A stretch of 64,000 nucleotides of DNA, taken from contig OX388322.1 in assembly GCA_947579605.1 (NCBI GenBank), positions 1,798,001 to 1,862,000 of the forward strand, in the 5' to 3' direction. This DNA is from Athripsodes cinereus (lineage: Eukaryota; Arthropoda; Insecta; Trichoptera; Leptoceridae). This document shows positions 1 through 11,303 of the stretch, in pieces. Position 1 is the first letter of the stretch; each line of letters starts with the position of its first letter. A program made the translations under genes and the position numbers. The notes under the pieces are model-generated. The model did not search any database and was not told the DNA's origin. It saw only the letters and a list, made by a program, of their open reading frames with translations.

Positions 1-423
1 CTCTTTTTATGTCATCTTAGCATATTTTATGCTACAGAACGAATTATTTTTTTTAACATGTATTGTTATGGGAAAACGCGTTTCACATAACGAACTTTTC
101 GTATAACAAACTTGCTCCTGGAACGAATTAAGTTCGTTGTGTGAGGCACCACTGTATTCTTATTACTATTTTGTAAAATCGTCAGTAAGACACACACACC
201 GCCAGGAAGGCTTACGGGAGACATTATGCAGATGTTTCTGTAGCGTGAATTTCAGACTGTAATTATTATGAAATAACAGTTACAATGTTAATATTAATAA
301 TAATCACTAGCTGGTCACCCTATTACATTCTTCTTTAACTAATATTCATTATTATAAATATCATTTATAAACATATTAGACTGATTCAAGGGCAGACCTT
401 AAAATCTACACGAATCAAAAACT
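1..423. other. Stretch without a recognised gene
   Basis: AT-rich DNA with no coding signal and no repeat copy that I recognise from elsewhere in the window. It ends at a (TTC)n run that abuts a LINE fragment. Confidence 0.4.
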
Positions 424-444
424 TTCTTCTTCTTCTTCTTCTTC
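424..444. repeat. (TTC)n microsatellite
   Basis: About six TTC units. It sits at the start of a minus-strand LINE fragment, so in the LINE's orientation it is a (GAA)n run just after the 3' end, where simple-repeat tails of RTE/CR1-type elements are usually found. Confidence 0.7.
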
Positions 445-446
445 CT

Positions 447-712
447 GGCACTGTCCCAACTTATTGCCGCTGAAGGCTGTTGGGGTCGGCTCTTCTCGTT
501 CTGAGGTTGTACACTCTTCTGTTTCCTATATCACTTTCATCCAGGCCATTTCTCCGCAGGATTCTATTGCATTGTGTCACCCAGGTATTCTTTGGTCTCC
601 CTCTTGATGGATGTCGAGGGAGATTTATTGATGTGGCTTTGTTTACAGTGTGTTCCGGTGGTCTCCGTCTTATGTGCCCATACCATCTTAGTTGCCTCTC
701 TTCTAGTTAGTT
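447..712 (-). pseudogene. LINE reverse-transcriptase C-terminal fragment
   Basis: Read on the minus strand this encodes the tail of a non-LTR retrotransposon ORF2 protein: RRQLRWYGHI, then RGRPKNTW, then RRADPNS near the end. This WxGH...RGRPKxTW...ADP order is the usual C-terminus downstream of the reverse transcriptase in RTE/CR1-like LINEs. Only the last ~85 codons remain, with a stop near the end. A diverged piece of the same family lies in the opposite orientation at about 2348. A dead 5'-truncated copy. Confidence 0.7.
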
Positions 713-944
713 TTTTACACGAATCAAAACTTTAAGTTCGAACAGAGACAATTATGTAAGAAGCAATTTTTGTGAGAAGACATTTTGTGCTAGAGTTTTA
801 GAATTACATCCTCATACCAGCATTTCATTGCTGTTTGGGGAATACGAAATGTTTATTGTTAACTATAATAAAATATCAATATAAATGTATCGAAATATAA
901 GTTGTGTAATATTAAATAAATAAATAAATTTAAAAAAATAAAAA

Positions 945-1095
945 AAATAATCAAGCTATAACTTGACGTTAGCCTGATGATGAGCGCAGAAACTCCTGAA
1001 AGTCGGCTCGCAATTAATTAAGTCACCGGGGAAGTACTAAATATAAGTGTTTAATTTTTATTAATTTAAGATGAACTTTCACCAATAACCATATT
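945..1095 (+). repeat. Hammerhead-bearing repeat, family H1 copy 1
   Basis: Copy of a dispersed repeat. A ribozyme-like core is followed by a conserved tail (TTAAGTCACC, then ACTAAATATAAGTGTTT, then a T-rich stretch and GAACTTTCACCAA). Related copies lie at 3720-3825 (minus) and 23160-23345 (plus). Architecture resembles the 3' or pseudo-LTR ends of Penelope-like elements; that is an inference. No coding remnant is attached. Confidence 0.6.
968..1015 (+). ncRNA. Hammerhead-ribozyme-like motif (H1, degraded stem I)
   Basis: CTGATGA at 974-980 is followed by a 17-nt segment that forms only a weak stem II, then GAAA (998-1001), a near-palindromic stem III (GTCGGC), U and C. This matches the order of the CUGANGA...GAAA...UH hammerhead core. 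Stem I keeps only the two inner pairs. As in the other copies there is one extra U after CUGAUGA. Probably inactive. Confidence 0.35.
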
Positions 1096-1239
1096 AATTA
1101 ATGAAATTATTTAAAGATGCGAAATAATTAATCTAGGTTTGTGTCAAATCCAAATACATCCTTTATGCCATCATAATCATAAGTAATATGCTTGTGTCGT
1201 GATGGCGAACTTAGCTAGTAATGTGCAAATTCAAACTTG

Positions 1240-1655
1240 AAATCTCTTGATTGAGAGACGTCCAAGACTCTGGCATGGCAGGCTACCGGTCACCTGTAAA
1301 AACACACAATCGAGCTTATTATTAAGATATAGCTCAGACTTTTTTACTAACTCATTTTCTGTTCATGGCGCTCGCTGTTGGAATAGTCTGCCTTCCAGAA
1401 TAAGGTTACTCCGCACTCCTCGCGCTTTCTAGCAGGCGGGCAATAACCATTTCACCACTCAAAACTTGTCATATGTTTTCAAGTCCCGTTTTCTACCTAT
1501 TCATCTCCTCTAGTTTTGTGAAAATTTCATAAAAATTGGATGAGTTGGAAGAAATCTTGTCTTCGCGATAAACTCGCCTTCTGATTTGAATGTATTTTTA
1601 TGAAAAATTTGCTTGATGTCAATTTATACTAAAGAATAAATAAATAAATATGTTC
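1240..1655 (+). pseudogene. LINE-a 3' fragment (RT C-terminus plus 3' UTR)
   Basis: The frame reads SFSVHGARCWNSLPSRIR, the FxxxGxRxWNxLPxxIR signature at the end of Jockey/CR1-type LINE ORF2 proteins, and stops at 1432. The 3' UTR contains GAGTTGGAAGA and CGATAAACTCGCC, which recur in every LINE-a copy in the window, and ends in an (AAAT)n tail at about 1640-1652. 5'-truncated and dead. Confidence 0.7.
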
Positions 1656-2079
1656 CAGTGCCATACGTATAACTTTTGTTTCATATTTAAAATGATTTTT
1701 ATATAAAAAGATAAGTAATAAAAGTGTTACACTTCTCCGTATTTATTATAATTAATATATTCTGTTTAATATTATAAAACATTATTCGATGCTAATGAAT
1801 CGAAGTCATTTTAACTTAACCCTTTTCAGAGCCCCAATTTCCTCCCCCGCCCTCATCTTTTACAAGTACGTATGTACCTATATCGTATCTTTCAAGACGT
1901 ACAGTAATACCTCCTACAAATTGGAATAAACAATGAAAAGAAAATAATAGGTCTGATAATGTTTAAGAAGGTTGAAACTGAAAATAAATTATGAAACGAA
2001 TTTGGAGCTAATTTATTAATTCACTGTGTCGGTGTTTAGGTAGTAGAATTCTAGTTTTTTAGAAGAAAACATATTTCTA
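1656..2079. other. Stretch without a recognised gene
   Basis: No coding signal. The segment at 2020-2060 (GTGTCGGTGTTTAGGTAGTA) recurs at 50905-50935, in the reverse orientation to the H3 repeats, so the end of this stretch is a repeat remnant. Confidence 0.4.
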
Positions 2080-2125
2080 ATTGCCTGATGATGGAGTCGA
2101 GAGTCTCCGAATACTAGTAAGCGAT
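2080..2125 (+). ncRNA. Hammerhead-ribozyme-like motif (H2)
   Basis: Stem I is five pairs (ATTGC at 2080-2084 with GCGAT at 2121-2125, including one G-U). CTGATGA lies at 2085-2091. Stem II is GGAG/CTCC capped by a GAGA loop, with one T-T mismatch. GAA follows at 2109-2111. Stem III is a self-complementary TACTAGTA that can pair only between two molecules. The usual A15.1-U16.1 pair is reversed to U-A, which may abolish activity. Confidence 0.4.
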
Positions 2126-2215
2126 GTTAATAAAACTCATTTGGAAGTTAACTACATATTGTGTTTTTTTTCAATTTTATCTTGAAGTAGACTTCTAACA
2201 AGTACCTTCGGTCAA
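2080..2215 (+). repeat. Hammerhead-bearing repeat, family H2 copy 1
   Basis: Shares about 135 bp with 61527-61665: GGAGTCGAGAGTCTCCGAA, AATAAAAxTCAT, GAAAGTTAACTA, then CTTCTAACAAGTACC. Its tail parallels that of family H1 (AAGTCA, TAACTAxATAT, GTGTTT), suggesting a common ancestor. Its first ~45 bp fold like a hammerhead. Confidence 0.55.
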
Positions 2216-2347
2216 TAACCTCTAAAATTTGAAAAAAAAACATTTGTTTTTTAATTTCGAAATTCGAAGTTATTGAATTTGAATTTCAAAAATGTTGCTT
2301 TGCCTTCGATAGAAGTATTTTTGATGACATATGGAACAGAAGAATAT

Positions 2348-2480
2348 ATACAACCTTAGGACGAGAAAAACCGACCCCAGTAGCCTTTAGAGGCAGTTAG
2401 TTGGGACAGCGTCATTGAAAGAAACCCACCGCCCACCCGGATACCGCAGAAGTCTGGGGACTTCCATTTATCCGATTGTA
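2348..2480 (+). pseudogene. LINE 3' fragment, same family as 447-712
   Basis: The reverse complement matches the end of the 447-712 fragment (AGGCTACTGGGGTCGG against AGGCTGTTGGGGTCGG, and the adjoining TGTCCCAACT). Only the last few codons and the 3' flank are left, in the opposite orientation to the other copy. Confidence 0.5.
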
Positions 2481-3175
2481 TCAGGAAGAACAAGAAGTAC
2501 CTAATACTGAAGAAGTTAAAATGATAATAACAGATACGAGAAAATTTAATAAATGAGAGCAATTAGATACGTAAATATTAATGCACATCAAAATTTGCTA
2601 CTGATATTTTTAATATTTTTATTTTTATTACAAAGACAAAACTTTATACTTCTCCTGTGAAAAATCTCCCTAAAATACTTAGGATAGTTCTGCATTAAGG
2701 TAGCGAATGGTTAATTGTAAAAATAACAGCGATTTATATCTTAGTTTGTGATGAGCTCGATCTATGTGATTTGTTTAAGCATCTTTTGTTAATTTGAAAT
2801 CTAAAATTTTCCATCGATTCTAATTCACAAGTTACGATTGTTTTACTGTACCATCATCACAACCATCCTGCCTTCAACTTGATGACGATATCAGCTGAGA
2901 GATGTAGTAGGCAAGTAAATCCCTCGTAATACGTCACACTGAAATGCAAATGGCTCATTCATTCATCTCCTTCTCTCTTCCAGCTAAGATTTGAGAATTT
3001 AAATAACAGACGAAAAATTCTAAGCGCTATACTGCTTTAACATGATGCGAGGTGCTCTACTATATTATTCCTCTCCACTTACCCCTATTTTTCATTTTGT
3101 GGGAGTAATAAACTTATAAATAAACCCCACGGAGGTCCTCAGAATAGATGATGATGAGGATGATTCTGGGTGATT
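2481..3175. other. Stretch without a recognised gene
   Basis: AT-rich sequence with no open frame of note. A GATGATGAGGATGATT run near 3150 is the only local structure seen. Confidence 0.35.
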
Positions 3176-3177
3176 TT

Positions 3178-3275
3178 GTTTTGACGCCGTTTAACAGTTC
3201 CTAAACTGTCTCAAGGGCGCCGGTGAAGAGTGCAGTTTTCAATTTGCTTCTGAAGCTGGTGAAAATCTGATTTTC
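3178..3275 (-). pseudogene. LINE-b 3' end fragment
   Basis: On the minus strand the frame reads FTSFRSKLKTALFTGALE, the SFxxxLKTxLF end of a LINE ORF2. It runs straight into the family end: GGCGCCCTTGA, about 20 nt, then TTAAACGGCG. The same end is seen at 15.9, 16.38 and 63.6 kb. Confidence 0.55.
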
Positions 3276-3719
3276 TCACAATAAAATAAATAAACTGCTT
3301 GTTTTTGTAAATTATCGAGTCTCCTGTAAAAGGCATCCATAAATTATAATGTCACAATAAGATTTTCAATAAATAGTAAAATAAAAATAAGTGTAGTAAA
3401 ATAAAAATAAAATATATTTACCAGTAATTCTGTAATGAAGCATGGATGCTTTTATGGCACGAAGAGGATTACCTTTGTATTCATTACATGCAGTAGTTAA
3501 TGTGCTGGATGATGGTTGTGGGGAAAGTTTTGATGGTACCTTCTTCTTCTTTACGTGTCTTGTCGGTTGCCCTCAACGTTGACAACTATCACCTGGGAGA
3601 AATCTTGTCTGTTCTAGACAGCACAAAACAGCTCCTGATGGTATAGAAAAATATATTACATTTGAAATATTATGATTTACACACCTTTAAATTCCCTTTT
3701 TTCAACCTTAAAATATTAA

Positions 3720-3825
3720 TTATCAATGAAACATTTATTTATATTTATTACATCCACGGTGACTTAATTGATCAAGAGCCGGCTTTCAAAAGCTTCCGCT
3801 CTCATCATCAGGCTAACGTTAAGTG
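3720..3825 (-). repeat. Hammerhead-bearing repeat, family H1 copy 2
   Basis: Reverse-strand copy of the H1 repeat. On the minus strand CTGATGA (3811-3805), a TGAGAGC-GGAA-GC stem II, GAAA, the palindrome GCCGGC, then TC, followed by the family tail TTAAGTCACCGTGGATGTAA. Stem I pairing has decayed. Confidence 0.55.
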
Positions 3826-3829
3826 ATTG

Positions 3830-5340
3830 AAGGAATTCCATTCTTTATTCCTTAACAACTTGTATTAGAATGTAATTTCGACACGCTGTCATTGCTTACA
3901 ATGCTGGTCGAGGTCCACCGTTCACTATAGCTCTAACCATCTTTCTTGCAATGTCCCTACCGTATCTTCCATCCCTCGCAAACAAACTTCTGAAATATAC
4001 TTACTTTTTGCTTATTAAAGAAGTAAATTATTGTTAAACGTGTTTTCCCGTGTGGAACATAATGGGATGGTAATAAAAAGTAAAACTCCAATTATATCAA
4101 TTATGTGCTACATAAATAATTCAGCAGGTATATAAAGAAAAAGTATTGAAACTTTACTTATGTTCTAAGTACTTTCCTTAGACGTTATTTACACAATGTG
4201 ATATGTATCGGAGATCAAATTTTTTTAAAGTAGTGATGGGATATTTTCGTCTCTCTCCTGGCTTTATTATTTCAGCGGATCATGCGAAGTTGACCATCCT
4301 GTTCCTCATCTATCTCCCTAGAAAGTATAGAAAACAAATCGTCTTCATTGTGTTGACTTAAGAAATTTAAATTTTGTTTATATCGAAAGACTTATTTTAT
4401 CAACCTAATAAGATTTTCATATTCGTGAAAGAACAAAAAATCTCAAAACAAGAAAACAATATTCATTGAATAAATTAAAATTCTCAATCATTGTCTTGAA
4501 TTGTTTAAAAAAATCAAAATTCTTGGATTGAGGGGTTAAAATCGACCTGTTTTATCTTTGTACCGCTGAATTATTTTGTATATTTTAATGGTCAGTATTT
4601 TTTTAAGAACCTATTTGCATACAACATTTAATTTTATTTTATTCTTTTGTATTTGTCTCATGCTTAGGATTATTTAAACTTACATGTCTGGCGCTGTTGT
4701 TGCATTCGTTGTTTGTATTACATATTGGTAATGAAAGGGGACTTTACTGGTCCATTTATGGCTTTGTATGATTCTGTTTATTGTTACCTGTTTATGACTG
4801 TTTGTATCCCTGTAAAATGTAAAAAATAATAATAAAATAATACATAACTACATATATGTTTGCAGGATTTGAGTATATTTTATATTATGTAATTTAGATC
4901 CATGATATTTTTTTGGAACGAAAAATACAAAATCAAGTTCTCCTATAAATCTCCTATTCAAATTCAACCATCTGAGTGGTGACTAAGTTATAAAGTAATT
5001 TCAAATCCCCTCTCTTCCACCCTTTTCAAATTTACAATCCTCCCTCCAGTCTTCAGCCTTCAGCACACTGCTCACTGTACATAGTTGTTATACCTGAGGC
5101 TACCACGTTAAGGTATGTTTGTCTTTCGCTCCATGTATTTGAGTTTGATAAAATTAAGGTTTCAGTCCTCTCAATGTACTGGTTTGATCAACAGTAGTTA
5201 AAATTTGGGAAATTCATGGTAAGTTTGTTGCTATATGTTACACGACCAAATTAAAAAAATCAAAATAGTTTAGTCAGTGTATTCATTATTTACTGTGTGC
5301 ATTTATCAAGATTTTGCAGGATAATCTCCTGCAGGATATA
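3830..5340. other. Stretch without a recognised gene
   Basis: AT-rich. A possible LINE 3' end lies at about 4700-4850 (TGTTACCTGTTTATGAC, then an A/T-rich AATAAT tail), but no coding remnant supports it. Nothing else recognised. Confidence 0.35.
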
Positions 5341-5342
5341 CA

Positions 5343-5537
5343 TACTACTTTTTTTTTTTTTTAAAAAGATATATCTGGGTTTTGTTTGTTATAAACCCAA
5401 ATACAACCTTATACACCTTTCACAGTAAGCTACTAAAAGCTTGTGTCGTGAAAGGGGAGTTTGCCGGCACTTGGTATCGAACCACGGACCCCTTGTTCAC
5501 GAGACCGAGACTCTACCTCCAGGCTACCGACGAACTC
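5343..5537 (-). repeat. tRNA-derived SINE, family S1
   Basis: On the minus strand the head carries an A-box-like TAGCCTGGAGGTAGAG and a B box GGTTCGATACC (5473-5483), the internal RNA polymerase III promoter of tRNA-derived SINEs. A unique body follows (TGAAAGGTGTATAAGGTTGT) and an A-rich end at 5350-5363. Closely similar copies are at 13904 and 29997, and a 3' piece is at 62911. Confidence 0.8.
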
Positions 5538-5680
5538 ATATCTCGAACTCTTTTTCAGCTCAGGGTGCTCGTTGCTGGAATAATCTCCCATCTAACCTTA
5601 GACTTACTCAAAGTCTGACGTCCTTCAAGCGAGCCGTTAAAAAGAAATTTATTTCCATGAATAGAGCCTCTGAAACCTAA
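5533..5680 (+). pseudogene. LINE-a RT C-terminal fragment
   Basis: The frame reads SFSAQGARCWNNLPSNLR and then TSFKRAVKKKFISMN before a stop: the ARCWNxLPxxxR...SFKxxVKxxF end of LINE-a. It abuts the SINE head to head, so two insertions or a template switch joined them here. Confidence 0.65.
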
Positions 5681-6733
5681 AACCCATCACTCCTCCCCCC
5701 TACCCACCTATCCTTCCCTTACCCTTCCCCTACAGTATTTTCTTGTTTTTTTTTTTGTTATATGTTTATAATTTATATATTTTATTTTTGGTATGATCAT
5801 TATTTTTTTTTCTATGCATTGTATGATGAAATCTACTGTTTATAATAATGATATTTATACTTGTTAATAAATTGACGAAAGCGCTCGAGATTTGAATAAA
5901 TCTAAGTGAAAAGTAAACTGTGTTATATTTAAAGTATAATATCATCATAATAAAATTTTCACTCTGTGAATGAACTAACCTTAGAGTTATATTGTTTATA
6001 ATAACTTTATTTTGGTCTAGGTTTTTTAAATTTTCATTTTTGTTATCTTTATTTTAATCTTACAAAGAGTAAGACGGCTATATGTTATGTAATTGAACAT
6101 TATATTGTATTATTGATAAGATGCAACAGCCGTTTATTGTATCAATAATAAATAAATAAAACAATCCTCTGACATTTTCCAACACTTCTTTTATTCTAGA
6201 ATTTTTTTTATCCAGTTTGAACCTGAGAATCTAAAACATCTCCTTCCTAGCTCCATTTAAAATCAACTGACCTTTCAAATTCTAGACTTTAACATTAATA
6301 AAGTAGATAAGTTAATATTTTTTTTTAATTTTCTTTCATCTATATTTTACCTTTAACATTATCAGACCGCCGCGATATTAAGGTTGTATTCACTACCTTT
6401 AGACATTAAATAAAACTCAGTAACACCATTCCAACGCTTGATTGTATTTCCAAAGTTAAACAATCAATTTATTAGTTTAATAATTTCGCTTTTTGTTCTC
6501 CCCTAATGGACTTTCATATTATTATACATTTACAATATTACCTTCTAAGTATACATACATCTATAGCTAGACTAAAAGCTATACGAGTAAAGCTTGTACT
6601 AACTTAACCGTGTACGGTATGGTGTTCATTATAGGTTAGCATATTTGGTAACCTTTGTTATATCAATAAGGTTAGAACGAGTTAAACTTTATTTCTCGAG
6701 AATTGACTTTATAATATGTATTAATTATTTAAT
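5681..6733. other. Stretch without a recognised gene
   Basis: AT-rich. The segment ending at about 6160 with AATAAATAAATAAA looks like another retroposon 3' tail (CAGCCGTTTATTGTATC before it). No coding content. Confidence 0.35.
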
Positions 6734-6838
6734 TCGGATGATTAACTCGGATAAGTCGGATGATTAATTCGGATAAGTCTGATGATTAACTCGGATAAGT
6801 CGGATGATTAACTCGGATAAGTCGGATGATTAACTCGG
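6734..6838. repeat. 22-bp tandem repeat, about 4.8 copies
   Basis: The unit is TCGGATGATTAACTCGGATA plus AG, repeated head to tail with only a few substitutions (one AATTCGG for AACTCGG, one TCTG for TCGG). A minisatellite that ends abruptly at CGGCACCGATTAGCGG. Confidence 0.9.
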
Positions 6839-7194
6839 CACCGATTAGCGGAGCATCCATCTAAAGGACACGCAAAACTATGTATGTTGGAAGAGATTTG
6901 TCTTCAGTGTGCTCCTGAACGTTGTTATTGATTATTGGTTTTTACGTGTTGATTCCAGATGACTGGTCCTACGACACCAAAAGCCATGTTGTAGAAGCAG
7001 GACTTGTTGGTTGTATTGACTTCGTCCAACATATTGGTGGATGTCATGTATTATGTTAGATTATTCGAGATCGACTATTCGAGAAGTATTTCAAAGGCAA
7101 TGTGAAATGATTCTATCTATAAGATAAACTGTAAGGTATGGGTGGACAACAGTTGATCGCAAGCGGTTTTGGGGTCGATTTCACGCATACTTCT

Positions 7195-7600
7195 AAAAAA
7201 ACTACTCACTTTTAAAAAATTTACTAACAATCCAGTTTCGATATCTGGTAAAATAATCTTCATCAAAACCGAAGGGACCGGAAAACATTTCAAATTCCTA
7301 TACCATTTTGTTAATTCGGCGACTTTTGGGGTGGTAGAAATTTAGAGTGCAAGGGAAATTATGAAATTATGAACAAAAAAGTCCTCACTTTTGAAAAATC
7401 GAAAAAAAAAACTTTAAACAAAAGCGGGGTGATCATAAAATATTTCAAATTTTATACATTATTCGAAAATAGGCGACGGGTCGAGAGGGTAGAAATTAAA
7501 AGTGTAAGAAAAATCATGTATCTTTTTTTTGCTTACAAGTCGATGATCACTTGTCGTCTAATTTTTGTAGATTGCAGATGTATGTAGATTGTAATGGCGT
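7195..7600 (+). repeat. Two diverged ~150-bp modules
   Basis: Two degenerate tandem modules each run from CTCACTTTT through AATATTTCAAATT to GGGTxGTAGAAATT and AGTGxAAGxxAAAT. Parts recur at 51700-51770 and 51930-52060 (TTTCAAATTCCTATAC, then the GTAGATCGCCGATGGT end). The GTAGATCGCCGATGGT end of this copy lies at about 7877-7892. An unclassified dispersed repeat, not coding. Confidence 0.45.
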
Positions 7601-9040
7601 ATTTCATTTCATGGTTGAATATTTTATTTTTAATTTTACTTTTATTTTATTTTTTGTCTCAGCTGGTGCATAGAGTGCACTTTAATTTTGTTTATTTGTG
7701 TTATTTTTTTTAAATTGGAACATAGTGGTTAATAAAATAATTTTAACAAACTTGACTGGCTTGTGAAACGTATAATATTATAATATGTTAAAGCTGTTTG
7801 TTTTGTATTAATAAAATAAATAAATCACCGAAGATCTTTTTTGTAGATCTTCTGTTGTAGGTCGTAGATCTTCTGTTGTAGATCGCCGATGGTGTGAGTC
7901 CGCTCACTCCTTCTGTGAGGAGTCAACATGATGATAAACGGTCGTCCTTATTACTACTACATATTACCTATATCAGCTCACATGGTAACTACTTTAAGAT
8001 GATGGATACTGTACTAAAGTACTAGTTTTCGTATTATTACTTGTTAATTAAATTCAGAGCACTTTGGTATATGTTATTATTGTACAGTGGCGTGTCTTCC
8101 ACACAGTCTCAAAAGCCGGGCTGCGCCTGAATTTTCTAGACTTAAATAAATTAAACATTATTAAAAAAAAAAATTACAAATTCACATAATTTTTTCCTTT
8201 CAAATGCTTCTCTTTTAATAAGATCACACTGTTTGTAGTAATATTGTTAGCTAATCAACCATTCTTTTATTTTATAATCTCTGAAATTCGAATTCTCCCG
8301 ATGTTATGTTGATCTATCTTTCTCAAAGATCATACGAGTTAACTACACATTGTAAATTTAAAACGTACATGAATACTTGTTGTTTTCTTAATATTTATGT
8401 TTTGCATATTTACACATTCTGGTGGATAGTTGTAAACCATTCGGAATGATAATAATCTAAGAATTCGAAAGATGTCTCTCTCGCGTTGTTAATCTATCAC
8501 GAAACGCTCGTTTCAAATTCATCCAACAAAATTACGCGCAGTTAACAATTCTATCATTTTAAAATATCGCACGCAATCGCACACCACGTAAGTGAATGAG
8601 TTTATCGGTGATATCGATTATAAATGTGAAAAGTAACTATTTTTTCCACCTTTTGCACTTTTTCTTTTATTAGTAGATACGTTTTAATTATTTTTGTTTT
8701 AATATTTTTTTTATTGTTACCTTATAACATGCTTCTGCACTAAAGTAATGGCAATAAAGTTTTATTTATTTAATTAATTATTATTATTAGTGGTTTGCCT
8801 ACCCGGTATGAAAGCCTTAGACGCGCCACTGATATTGTAACTAGCGCCTTGCTACCCACTACATAAGACTAAACGCTTTAAACTCGGTAAGGCGACAGTT
8901 ACAAGCCCTTATTAGAATGATCATTATTCAATTTACCAACGTTTAATAAGAAGAACCAGTCATAGTATAATACGATATATAATAACACGCCCTTCGATGT
9001 TGTATTAAGTTATAAAGTATGATAGTATAGTATTGCAATC
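7601..9040. other. Stretch without a recognised gene
   Basis: AT-rich. It holds retroposon-tail-like AATAAAATAAATAAA at about 7810, the short repeat GATCTTCTGTTGTAGGTCGT at 7840-7880, and an H3-like GAAAGATGTCTCTCTCGCG at about 8468. Otherwise nothing recognised. Confidence 0.35.
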
Positions 9041-9246
9041 TATATGGATGTGAGTCTTGGCACTTAACCAAGGCTCAAGAGCGAAAGATACTAAGCTTTG
9101 AAAACAAGTGTCTTAGAAGGATTTTGGATGTCAAATGGTATGAAAATGTCATAAATGATGCTGTGCGCCCGGCAGAGATCTGTAATCTCCGTTATCAAGG
9201 AGAGACGATGCTTCTTGCTGGGTCATGTTCTGGGAATGCCCAATGA
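9041..9246 (+). pseudogene. LINE reverse-transcriptase C-terminal fragment
   Basis: The frame reads YGCESWHLTKAQERKILSFE and then NKCLRRILDVKWYENVINDA. The YGxExWxLTK...RRILxxxWxxxxxNxxV block follows the reverse-transcriptase domain of RTE/CR1-like LINEs. It then decays (QGETMLLAGSC where QRRWxWLGH is expected) and stops at 9244-9246. Dead. Confidence 0.7.
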
Positions 9247-10080
9247 TAATAAAAAGTTATATTATAGTATTTTTGCAGTCGTGAATGTAAAAAGTCATCT
9301 ACATACAACACCAAATATTTAAATCACACTATTTATTGACTATCAATCTTTTGGTTTTAAAATTCAATTACTAATATTTTTTTTCTTTATTTCAGATCCA
9401 TGTACACCCAAGTTACTGAAATCCACATGCTTTACTGGTAACACATGATTTATTTTTAATTAGCTACATACTGTATTAAAATATTACACATTTTTATATA
9501 TTTTTTTTTAAATATTTTGTTGTACCTATAATATTACATGTTAGATTGAAGGTATCATTTGACAATCTTGTCAATCTTATTATTTTGTATTTTATTTTTT
9601 AACTTTGTTGTATAATGATAGTGTTTAAAAAGAATAAATAAATAAATAAACCTGCATTGTAGCTTCCAACTTCAAATAGTGTTTTTTCGAAGAAATGATG
9701 ATACAAGAAAACTGAAATATTCTCACACCAATAACATTGTAGGCTTCTTTTATTTTTCATGCCTGAATTCTTCAGAAGCTTTCAGACGAGCTTTTCATCC
9801 TATTCTTTTCTACAAAGCTTTGAATTTCAAGCGCTCAATTGAGCTCTACCGCAGTAGTTGCTGCTTTTGTCTATGGTATTAATGAGCTATAGCTCGCAAT
9901 TCTAGTGTATCTTTCAATTTAAAAGCAACATTAGAAAAACGAATAAATACTTTATATGTTTTTAGTAATACATTGTTTAAAAGAACGAGTAGCATTATAC
10001 TAAATCACTTCTCTTCTTAACAGTCTTAACTACATTAAATTTCCATTATTGAGGTACCCAGCGATTTTTTTTTTCATGCA
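9247..10080. other. Stretch without a recognised gene
   Basis: AT-rich. A retroposon-like 3' tail (AAGAATAAATAAATAAATAA) ends at about 9652. No coding signal. Confidence 0.35.
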
Positions 10081-10084
10081 GTGA

Positions 10085-10215
10085 ATAATGAATGTGAGGT
10101 CTCTATATGAGCGTGTCACAAAGAATATTGTGCGTCAGCGCAATCAACAAAGATCTAATGTCTCTGTATTACAGGAGAGACGATGGTCTTGGTTGGGTCA
10201 TGTTTTGAGAATGTC
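10085..10215 (+). pseudogene. LINE RT C-terminal fragment
   Basis: Reads VLQERRWSWLGHVLRMSSDS, the RRWxWxGHxxRM motif that follows the NxxV block seen at 9041. It is the next portion of the same type of protein, about 0.8 kb downstream in the same orientation. The two may be one interrupted copy. Confidence 0.65.
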
Positions 10216-10359
10216 CAGTGATAGTTGGCCAAACCAGCACTACTGTTCTTTTGTCCACAAGTGTCCCGCCAGCCCAGAAATCCTTCTTTCACAATACATC
10301 GTTCCTATGACAACGACGTCAGAGTACTAGGTATTTATTTATATACAAAATCACTGGAT

Positions 10360-10556
10360 GTCACTGCATGCAGTAAACATGTAGACGTCTTTTCTGTGCC
10401 AATAAAAATTAAACCATTCATGACGGGTAGCAAATCTCATCGCTGAAATTGAAATTGAAAATATCTTTTTCGAACACCTGCCTTTTACAGGACACTCGAA
10501 AACTTACAGAAAAGAATGGATGTCTAATTCTTTGCCGACTGCTCCACGAAACATTT
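10360..10556 (+). repeat. Family A copy
   Basis: Contains GTGCCAATAAAAATTAAA, CATTCATGACGGGTAGCAAA, CTCATCGCTGAA, then CACCTGCCTTTTACAGGACA, CTCGAAAACTTACAGAAAAG and CTGCTCCACG. These are the successive blocks of the recurrent family A repeat. Confidence 0.75.
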
Positions 10557-11303
10557 TTTTAACAAATATATAAACTTATTTATTTTATTTATTTTATTTC
10601 GAAGGTAATACAACCTTAAACGCTATGTGTACTGTCGATTTCTCAAACGTTCCTCAACTCACCCCTCTTTAGCATAAAGCTAAGAAAAGCTGTAGGCACT
10701 ACCTAGTCACATTGTATACTCTTACAGTGTAGGTACTTTGTATATATTTTAGCCCTATATACAATTCACACCTTTTTATGGTGGTGTAGAAGTAAGCGCT
10801 TTATTCTATAGGTAAATGTTTCTACTTTGTACCAATTTTTGTAAAAATGTGTCTTTGCAATATTTTATATTGTATTATATTTATTATTGTGTGAAATTTT
10901 ATGATCAAGAAATCGGTTGAATAATTTTAACTGAAGGAAACGCAGAAGTTTGGGGAATTCCAATTAGCCGCACTGAATACTTTTTAATCGCACTTTTTTT
11001 CGAAGACATTGTGTTAACTTTATCTTTATATCTATATCTTCACGGTATTTGCCATGATAGAAAATGACCTCATAAGTCAAAAGACAGCTCTCTTGCTTGT
11101 TTCAGTTTATCCAACTTACCAATTATCTTAAAAAAAGACCATTAGTATTATTATTATCTTAAAAATGTCACCCTACACTGAGACCATTACAGCTTTGGGC
11201 CAAGGTGATCTCAGCAGAAAAAAGATAAATCAAAATCCATAAAACATATAAGCAAGGAAGTAAAAAATTCCAAAGAGACATCATCAAAAAAAAAACAACA
11301 GAA
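10557..11303. other. Stretch without a recognised gene
   Basis: AT-rich with a (TTTA)n run near 10575. No recognised element or coding sequence. Confidence 0.35.

Noticed and set aside
6734..6838. CRISPR-like array
   Set aside because: Repeats are contiguous with no spacers, and the sequence is eukaryotic in character.
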